This document shows positions 57,290 to 64,000 of a stretch of DNA of 64,000 nt, in pieces. The translations under genes and the position numbers were made by a program. Numbering within the stretch: the stretch's first letter is position 1; each line of letters begins with the position of its first letter. The stretch lies in the NCBI GenBank assembly GCA_047631555.1, contig JBLHZY010000001.1, positions 1,116,001 to 1,180,000 on the forward strand, in the 5' to 3' direction. Origin of the DNA: JBLHZY01 sp047631555. Its GTDB lineage: Bacteria > Pseudomonadota > Alphaproteobacteria > Rhodobacterales > Rhodobacteraceae. The notes under the pieces are model-generated. The model was given only the letters and a program-made list of their open reading frames with translations, did no database searches and was not told the origin of the DNA.

Positions 57290-58555
57290 ATGATCTCGAC
57301 CCGCTTGGCAAGCACTGCCATGTTCGCTTGCCTTTGTGCCACCTCGGCCTTCGCCCTTGATCGCGCCGCCGTTTTGAACACTTACGCCGACATCGCCAGC
57401 GCCACATACACCGACAGCCTCACCACAGCCCAAGCTCTGCGCGGCGCTGTTTTGGCGCTTGTTGAGACCCCGACCCAAGAAAGCTTGCAAGCTGCCCGCG
57501 AGGCCTGGATCGCAGCGCGCGCGCCCTACCAACAAAGCGAGGTTTTTCGCTTTGGCAACGCGATCGTTGATGATTGGGAAGGCAAGGTAAATGCATGGCC
57601 GCTCGACGAGGGCTTGATCGATTATGTGGATGCCTCCTACGGCGGCGCAACGGACGAAAACGCGTTCGCAGCGCTCAACGTTGTCGCCAATCCCAGCTTC
57701 TCGCTTTCGGGCAAAGTCATTGATGGCTCAAATATCACACCGGCGCTTTTGGGGGACATTCTTCACGAGGCTGACGGCGTTGAAAGCAACGTCGCCACAG
57801 GCTATCACGCGATTGAATTTCTCCTTTGGGGCCAAGATCTTAACGGCCACAAACCCGGCGCAGGTACACGCCCTGCAAGCGATTTTGCCCAAGACGAAAC
57901 CTGCACAAACGGCAATTGCGATCGCCGTGCAGGCTATCTCATTGCGGCGACAGATTTGCTGATCTCCGATCTGGAATTCATGGTCGCGGCTTGGGGCACG
58001 GATGGCGCTGCACGCGGCGAGGTAACCGGCGATGAAGGCGCAGGCATTGTGGCGATGCTGACCGGTATGGGCAGCCTTTCTTACGGCGAACAAGCCGGTG
58101 AGCGGATGCGCCTTGGCCTGATGCTCAACGATCCAGAGGAAGAGCATGACTGCTTCTCCGACAACACCCACAACAGCCATTATTACGATGGTTTGGGCGT
58201 TCAAAACGTCTATCTCGGGCAATATAAACGTGTCGATGGCAGCGTGCTGAAAGGCCCCTCTCTCGCTGATCTCGTCGCCGCCGCTGATCCTGCGCTCGAC
58301 ACCGAGATGCAAGCGAAACTGGCCCAAACAATGACAGCCCTTGGCGCGATCAAAACAGCCGCAGAGGGCGGGTTCGCCTATGATCAGATGCTTGAGCAGG
58401 GCAGCGCAAAAGGCGAAGCGCTTGTGATGGGCGGCGTGAACGCATTGATCGATCAAACCCGCTCGATTGAGCGCATTGTGCCCGCGCTTGCGCTTGACGA
58501 GATCGCGTTTGAAGGCTCCGATAGCCTTGATAATCCCGATGCGGTTTTCGAATAA
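57290..58555 (+). CDS. Imelysin-family (IrpA-like, M75) periplasmic iron-related protein
   Basis: This 421-residue protein has signal MISTRLASTAMFACLCATSAFA. It contains the imelysin GxHxxE motif in ATGYHAIEFLLWGQD (about 165-175), two-domain helical fold length, and NSHYYDGLGVQNVYLG typical of IrpA. A Cys pair lies in QDETCTNGNCDRRAGY. GAAAGGA precedes ATG 57290. Family members bind iron at the cell surface or in the periplasm and are iron-regulated; none is shown to be a peptidase. Confidence 0.88.
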   Translation: MISTRLASTAMFACLCATSAFALDRAAVLNTYADIASATYTDSLTTAQALRGAVLALVETPTQESLQAAREAWIAARAPYQQSEVFRFGNAIVDDWEGKVNAWPLDEGLIDYVDASYGGATDENAFAALNVVANPSFSLSGKVIDGSNITPALLGDILHEADGVESNVATGYHAIEFLLWGQDLNGHKPGAGTRPASDFAQDETCTNGNCDRRAGYLIAATDLLISDLEFMVAAWGTDGAARGEVTGDEGAGIVAMLTGMGSLSYGEQAGERMRLGLMLNDPEEEHDCFSDNTHNSHYYDGLGVQNVYLGQYKRVDGSVLKGPSLADLVAAADPALDTEMQAKLAQTMTALGAIKTAAEGGFAYDQMLEQGSAKGEALVMGGVNALIDQTRSIERIVPALALDEIAFEGSDSLDNPDAVFE

Positions 58556-58571
58556 TCGACGGTGAAAAAGG

Positions 58572-58604
58572 GCGCAAGCTTGGGGCATTTCCTCGGGCTT
58601 GCGC
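58572..58604 (+). other. Intercistronic hairpin after the first imelysin gene
   Basis: GCGCAAGC (58572-58579) pairs with GCTTGCGC (58597-58604); the 17-nt loop could extend the stem further. No T-run follows. A likely attenuator or RNA-stability element in the 116-bp gap. Confidence 0.45.
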
Positions 58605-58671
58605 TGCCAGCCAACCCGCCCTATGCGGATATAGCCAACTGCCGCTCGCGGCTGCCAAAGGAGCCCCAATC

Positions 58672-60237
58672 GTGCCAGGCCCTTCCTTTCCTTCTCGGGC
58701 GAACCTCGCCCTTTTCGCGGCCCTGATCGCAGGCCTCGCCCTCGCGCCGCTCTCGGCACTGGCAGAGCTGATCCTTGACGATCCGCATCTCTCGGTGATC
58801 TCGCGAAGCCCCGAAGAGGCCGCGCGCATCAAAGCGATCACCGCCCCAACAACCGATTTCACCGCCCCCGAGCGCTTTGAGGCCCGCCCCGCTGGCGCCG
58901 CCACAACCCGCGCACGCACCAATGCAGACGCCTTCTCGCAAGCCTCTGAAAACATTAGCTTTGAGCGCGAACTCGACTTCAAAGTGGGCAACGGGCTGTT
59001 TCGCAAGCTCTGGGTTTCGGCCCCCTCCTCGACAATTGCCTCCGATGGGCTCGGCCCGCTTTACAACGCGCGCGGCTGCCAAAATTGTCACCTCAAAGAC
59101 GGCCGCGGCCATACTCCCGAAAACAGCGCCGACAATGCCATTTCGATGTTTTTGCGCATCTCGATCCCCGCGTCTGAGGGCTTTGACGATGCCCAAACCG
59201 CCCAGATTGAAGACTACATAAATACCCTCCCCGATCCGACCTATGGCGGCCAGCTTCAGGATTTCGCCTCCCATGGCCTGCCCGCCGAATATCGCCTCGG
59301 GATAACCTACAGTCCGCGCGAAATAACGCTTAGCGGCGGTGAAGTGATCACCCTGCGCGTGCCGCAATATCAAGCGCTTGATCTGGGCTACGGCCCGCTC
59401 GATCCCCAAGCCATGCTCAGCCCAAGGATCACCCCGCAAATGATCGGCCTTGGCTTGCTCGAGGCTATTCCTGCGGGCGATATTCTGGCCGGTTCGGATC
59501 CCGATGATCGCGATGGCGATGGCATCTCAGGGCGCGCCAATGTCGTTGCTTCCGTTGAGTTTGGCCGCCCGATGCTGGGCCGCTTCGGCCTCAAAGCGGG
59601 CGCGCCTTCCATCAAAGAACAATCCGCTGCCGCCTTCGCCGGTGATATCGGAATTTCCTCGCCTATGTTCCCGGCCCATTGGGGCGATTGCACCCCTGCT
59701 CAAACCGATTGCCAAAGCGCGCCACACGGCGATAACCCCGCGCAAGACGGCTTTGAGATAAGCGCCGAAAGCCTTGATCTTGTGACCTTTTATAGCCGCA
59801 ACCTCGCCGTTCCCGCGCGCCGCGATGAGGGCGATCCGCAAGTGCTCCGAGGCAAGAAAATCTTTTATGAAACCGGCTGTATTGCCTGCCACACGCCCAA
59901 ATTTGTTACCCACCGTTTGAGCGGTCAACCCGAACAAAGCTTTCAGCTAATCTGGCCATATTCCGATATGCTGCTTCACGATATGGGCGAAGGTTTGGCC
60001 GACAATCGCCCCGAGGCGCGCGCCACTGGCTCTGAATGGCGCACCCCTCCGCTTTGGGGGATCGGCCTGACCGCGCAAGTCTCGGGGCATAGCAATTATC
60101 TGCACGATGGGCGCGCCCAAACCCTGCTTGAAGCCGTGCTCTGGCATGGCGGCGAAGCACAAGCCACGCGCGATGCAATCATCGCCAGCGATCCCGCAGA
60201 TCGCGCCGCCCTTATCCGCTTTTTAGAGAGCCTCTGA
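58672..60237 (+). CDS. Di-haem oxidoreductase (thiol oxidoreductase-like, DUF1111 type)
   Basis: This 521-residue periplasmic c-type cytochrome has an N-terminal signal (LALFAALIAGLALAPLSALA). Two haem-binding CxxCH motifs are at 136-140 (CQNCH) and 403-407 (CIACH). Family landmarks are FRKLWVSAPSST, GPLYNARGCQNCHLKDGRG, DGDGISGRAN and GRFGLKAGAPSIKEQSAAAF, plus HSNYLHDGRAQTLLEAVLWHGGEA. The start is GTG 58672 with AAAGGAG 8 nt upstream. It probably mediates redox chemistry (for example ferric/ferrous) beside imelysins. It overlaps the next start by one base. Confidence 0.88.
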   Translation: MPGPSFPSRANLALFAALIAGLALAPLSALAELILDDPHLSVISRSPEEAARIKAITAPTTDFTAPERFEARPAGAATTRARTNADAFSQASENISFERELDFKVGNGLFRKLWVSAPSSTIASDGLGPLYNARGCQNCHLKDGRGHTPENSADNAISMFLRISIPASEGFDDAQTAQIEDYINTLPDPTYGGQLQDFASHGLPAEYRLGITYSPREITLSGGEVITLRVPQYQALDLGYGPLDPQAMLSPRITPQMIGLGLLEAIPAGDILAGSDPDDRDGDGISGRANVVASVEFGRPMLGRFGLKAGAPSIKEQSAAAFAGDIGISSPMFPAHWGDCTPAQTDCQSAPHGDNPAQDGFEISAESLDLVTFYSRNLAVPARRDEGDPQVLRGKKIFYETGCIACHTPKFVTHRLSGQPEQSFQLIWPYSDMLLHDMGEGLADNRPEARATGSEWRTPPLWGIGLTAQVSGHSNYLHDGRAQTLLEAVLWHGGEAQATRDAIIASDPADRAALIRFLESL

Positions 60238-61262
60238 TGCCCCTATCCACGCCCCGATTTGCCGCCGCACTTGCCCTTTATATGGTCAGCGTTGCCTCCC
60301 TCGCCCAACCCGCCCAAGCGGATGTGAAAGAGGTGCTTGATCGGGCCTTGCTGCCGAGCTTTGCAACCTTTGCCCAAGCCACAGATGCGCTCGATTTTGT
60401 CGCCCAAAACGATTGCACGGCGGCATCTCTCCACGGGGCCTTCCAAGCCGCATATGACGCTTGGATGCCCCTGGCGACCCTGCGCATTGGCCCCTCCGAA
60501 ATCGGAGCGCTCTCTATCAGCTTTTGGCCAGATACCCGCGCCGCCATTCCCAAAACATTGGCCAAACTGATCGCGGATCAAGACCCAATCGTTGAGGATC
60601 AAGCCGCCTATGCGCATATCTCCATCGCCGCGCGCGGCCTCACCGCGCTTGAATTCATGCTCTATGATCAAAGCCTTAGCACCTATGATGCGCAAAGCTA
60701 CGCCTGTGCATTGACCCGCGCCATCACGCGCGATCTTGCCATCCAAGCCAAGACACTGCAAAGCGCATGGCAGAACGATTTTGCGCAAACCCTCCTAAGC
60801 GCAGGCGCCCAAGGCAACGCCACTTACCTCGATAAATCAGAAGCACAACGCGCGCTTTTCACACAGATTTTGGCAGGGCTGGAATTCAGCGTTGATGCGC
60901 GCCTTGCCCGCCCGATGGGCAGCTTTGAGCGCCCCCGCCCCAAGCGGGCAGAAAGCTGGCGCGCAGGGCGATCGGTGCGCAATATCGAGCTCGCTCTGAA
61001 CGGCGCACAGGCACAGGCCGCCGCCCTTGCCACCGGGTACTTGCCGCCCGATTTGCCCCAGACCAGCGCGGCCTTTGATATCGCCTACCAAGCGTTGGCG
61101 AAGCTGCAGGACCCGGCCTTTCAAGACATCGAAATGCCCGACGCCCGCTTTCGCGCCGAAGTGCTTCAACAAGCCCTGCGCGCCCTCCAATTGGCGCTTG
61201 CCAATGAGATCGGCGTTGGCCTTGGAATCGTGGCCGGATTTAACGCATTGGACGGGGATTAA
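60237..61262 (+). CDS. Second imelysin-family protein
   Basis: This 341-residue protein has signal peptide PRFAAALALYMVSVASLAQPAQA. It is more divergent than the first imelysin: the GxHxxE site reads ARGLTALEFMLYDQ, so the His is missing. The four-helix-bundle layout (AAYDAWMPLATLRIGPSEIGALSISFWPD) and duplicated C-terminal half are retained. It starts on the last base of the cytochrome stop (TGATG) and precedes DUF1513 by 1 nt. Loss of the motif His suggests changed metal binding. Confidence 0.82.
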   Translation: MPLSTPRFAAALALYMVSVASLAQPAQADVKEVLDRALLPSFATFAQATDALDFVAQNDCTAASLHGAFQAAYDAWMPLATLRIGPSEIGALSISFWPDTRAAIPKTLAKLIADQDPIVEDQAAYAHISIAARGLTALEFMLYDQSLSTYDAQSYACALTRAITRDLAIQAKTLQSAWQNDFAQTLLSAGAQGNATYLDKSEAQRALFTQILAGLEFSVDARLARPMGSFERPRPKRAESWRAGRSVRNIELALNGAQAQAAALATGYLPPDLPQTSAAFDIAYQALAKLQDPAFQDIEMPDARFRAEVLQQALRALQLALANEIGVGLGIVAGFNALDGD

Positions 61263-61263
61263 C

Positions 61264-62358
61264 ATGCCCTCCAACCGACGCAAATTCCTCGCAACCCTTC
61301 TGGCCGCCTCTGCCGCCAGCGCCGCGCCGCGCATTGGCTGGGCCGCTGCCGGAAGCCCCGCATATCTCGCTGCTGCGCGCCTTCCATCAGGCGCATTTGA
61401 GCTGCACGGATTGACCCGCGATGGCGCAAGCCGCTTTGCCGTGCCCCTGCCCGCGCGCGGCCATGCAGGGGCCAGCCATCCAAACAAACCGATTGCCGTT
61501 GCCTTTGCCCGCCGCCCCGGCACATTTGCTCTTGTGGTCGATTGCGCCGCTGGAGAGATCCGCCATCATCTAAGCCCGCCAAAGGGGCTGCATTTCAATG
61601 GCCACGGCTGCTTTGCCCAAGGCGGCGCGCTTTTGCTCACCATCGAACAAGACGCAAACACAAGCGAGGGTCGGATCGGCTTTTGGGATGCGCGCGATGG
61701 CTATCGCAGGCTTGGTGATGCGCCCACCCATGGGATCGGCCCGCATGATCTGCGCTTGATGCCCGACAATGAGACGCTGATCGTGGCCAATGGTGGCATC
61801 GCGACAGACCCAAATGGTCGGCGCAAACTCAATATTGAGAGCATGGCCCCAAGCCTTGCATATATCGATCTTGGCGGTGACTTGCTTGAAGAAATGCGCC
61901 TTGATCCGGCCATGCACCAGGCCTCGATCCGTCATCTGGCATTGCGCGGCGATGGGCTGATTGGTTTTGCGATGCAATGGCAGGGTGATCCCGCTCAAGA
62001 TGTTCCGCTGCTTGGATTTCATCGACGTGGTAAGGCGGCCTTTTTTGCCGAGACCCCCTTTGCTGAGCTGCATGTGATGCAAGGGTACGCAGGCTCAATC
62101 GCCTTTGGCAGCGCGGGCGATGAGATCGCGATCACCTCGCCGCGTGGGGGCCGGATGTTGCGGTATTCTGCGCAAAGCGGCGCTGAGGGGCGCTTTCTTG
62201 ATAGCATCGCGCGGGCGGATATTTGCGGCCTCGCCGTTCATGAAGCGGGGCTTTTGGCCAGCGATGGATTGGGCGGCCTCATCGCCATCCAAAACGGCAA
62301 ACCGCGCGCGCTTTCGCGCAGCCTGCTGGCTTGGGACAATCACATCGTCGCGCTTTAG
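61264..62358 (+). CDS. DUF1513 family Tat-exported protein
   Basis: This 364-residue protein has a twin-Arg signal NRRKFLATLLAASAASAAPR. The mature part looks like a seven-bladed beta-propeller: ARGHAGASHPNKPIAVAFARRPGTF, HFNGHGCFAQGGALLLTIEQD, GIGPHDLRLMPDNETLIVANGGIATDPNGR and GGRMLRYSAQSG. DUF1513 genes often close imelysin operons. ATG 61264 was chosen since the open frame upstream lies in the imelysin gene. Function is unknown; Tat export suggests folding before export. Confidence 0.87.
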   Translation: MPSNRRKFLATLLAASAASAAPRIGWAAAGSPAYLAAARLPSGAFELHGLTRDGASRFAVPLPARGHAGASHPNKPIAVAFARRPGTFALVVDCAAGEIRHHLSPPKGLHFNGHGCFAQGGALLLTIEQDANTSEGRIGFWDARDGYRRLGDAPTHGIGPHDLRLMPDNETLIVANGGIATDPNGRRKLNIESMAPSLAYIDLGGDLLEEMRLDPAMHQASIRHLALRGDGLIGFAMQWQGDPAQDVPLLGFHRRGKAAFFAETPFAELHVMQGYAGSIAFGSAGDEIAITSPRGGRMLRYSAQSGAEGRFLDSIARADICGLAVHEAGLLASDGLGGLIAIQNGKPRALSRSLLAWDNHIVAL

Positions 62359-62376
62359 GGCTGCGCGATCCCGCGC

Positions 62377-63285
62377 CTAAAACGCGCCAACAATGCTGCG
62401 AAAATGTGCATCCATCCGCTCAACATTCGGTGCAAGCCCGGTGAAATGGCCAAACCCAAGCACCGCTTGACCGACATTCATATGCCCGCCGTCAATCACC
62501 GCGCAGCCCTTAGCCGCCGCCGCGCGCAACAGCTCGGTTTGCAGCGGTACATAAACAACATCCGCAACCCACATTTGCGCCCGCAACCACTGCGCCGGGA
62601 TCGGCATACCGGGCGCTTTGAGCATGCCAACCGGGGTTGCATGGATGAAACCCGTGGCGCGTGAAACGCAGGCTTCAAGATCCTCACAGACCTTCGCGCG
62701 ACCTGCCCCAAACCGCGACTCGAGCGCCTGCGCCAGCTGAGCCGCGCGCGTCGCATCGCGATCAAAAACCGACAGGCTTTGCGCGCCCATTCCAAGCACC
62801 GCATGCGCCACAGCCGCGCCCGCTCCGCCACAGCCCATCAACACAACGTCCCGCAGATCCCCCTTGGGCAAAGCCCGCTGAAACCCCGCAGCCCAGCCCG
62901 GCCCATCCGAATTATGGCCGCTCAATTTTCCGTCCCGAATGGTCACAACATTGACCGCCCCCATGGCGCGCGCTTCTTGCGAAATCTCGTCCAAAAGAGG
63001 GAGGATCGCCTGCTTGCACGGGTAGGTAATATTGAGCCCATCAAAGCCTATCAGCCGCACCGCATCAATGAGACCGGGCAAAACCGCGAGCGCATCTTGC
63101 GGCGCCAGACCGCTGCGATCAAGATCGATCAGTTGATAGTGAAGGCGCAAACCGTGATGCGCTGCTTCTGCCTCAAGTACTTGAGGGGAAAGGGATTTCA
63201 GGATACCAGAGCCGATCAATCCGATCAGCTTCTTATCCTCGCCAGTGGGGCCAGCGCCGCCCTGTTCTTGCAAAAGCCCGATCAT
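62377..63285 (-). CDS. Shikimate/quinate 5-dehydrogenase family protein
   Basis: This 302-residue NAD(P) oxidoreductase has catalytic Lys91 in GLNITYPCKQAI and Asp127 in GHNSDGPGW, with the nucleotide-binding loop LMGCGGAGAAVAHAVLGMG (150-168). It is longer at the N-terminus than AroE (GEDKKLIGLIGSGILKSLSP). The conserved Ser pair SLSP (substrate carboxylate) is present. It starts 3 nt after the TRAP permease, so a catabolic quinate/shikimate-type role (YdiB/AroE paralogue) is more likely than the biosynthetic one. Confidence 0.85.
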   Translation of the reverse strand: MIGLLQEQGGAGPTGEDKKLIGLIGSGILKSLSPQVLEAEAAHHGLRLHYQLIDLDRSGLAPQDALAVLPGLIDAVRLIGFDGLNITYPCKQAILPLLDEISQEARAMGAVNVVTIRDGKLSGHNSDGPGWAAGFQRALPKGDLRDVVLMGCGGAGAAVAHAVLGMGAQSLSVFDRDATRAAQLAQALESRFGAGRAKVCEDLEACVSRATGFIHATPVGMLKAPGMPIPAQWLRAQMWVADVVYVPLQTELLRAAAAKGCAVIDGGHMNVGQAVLGFGHFTGLAPNVERMDAHFRSIVGAF

Positions 63286-63288
63286 TGT

Positions 63289-64000
63289 TTATCCGCCATA
63301 TCCAAAGAGCCTCGGCAAAAAGAGTACGAAATCTGGTGAGAAAGTGATCACCGCCAACGCCACAAACAGCGCGATAATGAAAGGCAACAAATCGCGAATA
63401 ATCGCGCCGATCGGCTGCTTGGTGATATTGGCCACGATAAAGAGCAAAAGCCCGTAAGGCGGCGTGATCAGCCCCAGCATCGCATTGACCACGACAATCA
63501 CCCCGAAATGCACCAGATCGACGCCAAGCGCCTGTGCTGTCGGGATGAAAATCGGCACAACGATCAACAGGATCACCCCGGCCTCAACGATGCAGCCAAG
63601 CAGGATAAACATCACGTTGATCGCGATCAGGAATTGCGCGCGTGTGAGATCAAATTGCAGCAAGAATTCCGAAAGCGCTTGGGGCACATCTTCGCGGGTG
63701 ATCACGTAGTTAAACGCAATCGCCCCGGCAACCAAAATCCCGACCGAAGCGGTAGAGCGGCTTGACGATAGCAAAGTATCATAGAACGCTTTGAACGATA
63801 CCGAGCGATACAAAACCACCGAGATAAACAGCGCATAAAATGCCGCAATCGCCGCCGCTTCGGTTGGCGTCACCACCCCGCCGTAAATCCCACCAAGCAG
63901 GATCACCGGCAACATCAGCGCAGGAAACGCCTTGAGCGTGATCCCCGGAATGTCGCGCATGGGGATCGCATCATCGACCGGAAAGCCGCGCCGATGGGCA
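63289..64000 (-). CDS. TRAP transporter large permease, DctM-like (5' end beyond window)
   Basis: The frame is open to the window edge; about 236 C-terminal codons are present. Features are FPVDDAIPMRDIPGITLKAFPALMLP, GGIYGGVVTPTEAAAIAAFYAL (DctM signature), GCIVEAGVILLIVVPIFIPTAQALGVDLVHFGVIVVVNAMLGLITPPYGLLLFIV and a Phe/Pro C-terminus. It should pair with a DctP and small DctQ protein upstream (outside). Coupled to the shikimate-dehydrogenase-like gene, so the solute may be quinate/shikimate or a related acid. Confidence 0.88.
   Translation of the reverse strand, partial: AHRRGFPVDDAIPMRDIPGITLKAFPALMLPVILLGGIYGGVVTPTEAAAIAAFYALFISVVLYRSVSFKAFYDTLLSSSRSTASVGILVAGAIAFNYVITREDVPQALSEFLLQFDLTRAQFLIAINVMFILLGCIVEAGVILLIVVPIFIPTAQALGVDLVHFGVIVVVNAMLGLITPPYGLLLFIVANITKQPIGAIIRDLLPFIIALFVALAVITFSPDFVLFLPRLFGYGG

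Overview
The window looks like a chromosomal stretch of a roseobacter-type alphaproteobacterium (Rhodobacteraceae). This rests on remembered family resemblance, not a search. Pointers are the aat / DUF2155 / mlaD-like / NDUFA12-like gene block, BetI-BetC-BetB-BetA beside ChoXWV, a RutR-type regulator beside reductive pyrimidine genes, an RpoD-type moderately GC-rich codon style throughout, and a TRAP transporter. No rRNA, tRNA, prophage, insertion sequence or CRISPR array was seen.

Layout. (1) 1-8418: a 3'-truncated ScfR-like XRE regulator on the minus strand, divergent from a six-gene plus-strand operon: LivJ-like binding protein, LivH, LivM, LivG, LivF and acetyl-CoA synthetase. This reads as uptake of a short-chain carboxylate followed by CoA activation. 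(2) 8420-9692: a LysR regulator divergent from a DUF1330 protein. (3) 9747-23530: reductive pyrimidine catabolism. A long minus-strand operon runs aminotransferase, N-carbamoyl-beta-alanine amidohydrolase, two lipoproteins, dihydropyrimidinase and an NMT1/THI5-type ABC importer. Next come RutR, an unknown disordered protein, and preT-VOC-preA. Near-consensus RutR palindromes sit just downstream of the -10 of both promoters. (4) 23782-29953: housekeeping genes accB, accC, aat, DUF2155, mlaD-like, NDUFA12-like, clpX and clpP. (5) 30508-35904: a polyamine/opine-class ABC importer (ATPase, binding protein, two permeases) whose permeases both carry large extra domains. (6) 36057-47663: all on the minus strand, a KpsM-KpsT-KpsE-like polysaccharide exporter, then an Ig-repeat adhesin and its own type I secretion system (TolC, ABC, HlyD). 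(7) 47828-56249: glycine betaine synthesis from choline-O-sulfate/choline (betI, betC, betB, betA) and, across a BetI-like operator, the choline importer choX-choW-choV. (8) 56572-62358: an iron-type operon of hemP, an unknown Cys-containing protein, imelysin, di-haem oxidoreductase, second imelysin and a DUF1513 protein, behind a promoter with a RirA-like TGA-N9-TCA box. (9) 62377-64000: a shikimate/quinate dehydrogenase paralogue downstream of a truncated TRAP large permease.

Most operons are tightly packed with ATGA/TGATG overlaps, and several starts appear to be TTG or GTG. The least ordinary signals are two GC-rich tandem repeats (44.7-44.9 kb and 51.07-51.19 kb), the adhesin plus orphan polysaccharide exporter, the two lipoproteins inside the pyrimidine operon, the ABC-acs-ScfR locus, and the permeases with extra domains.
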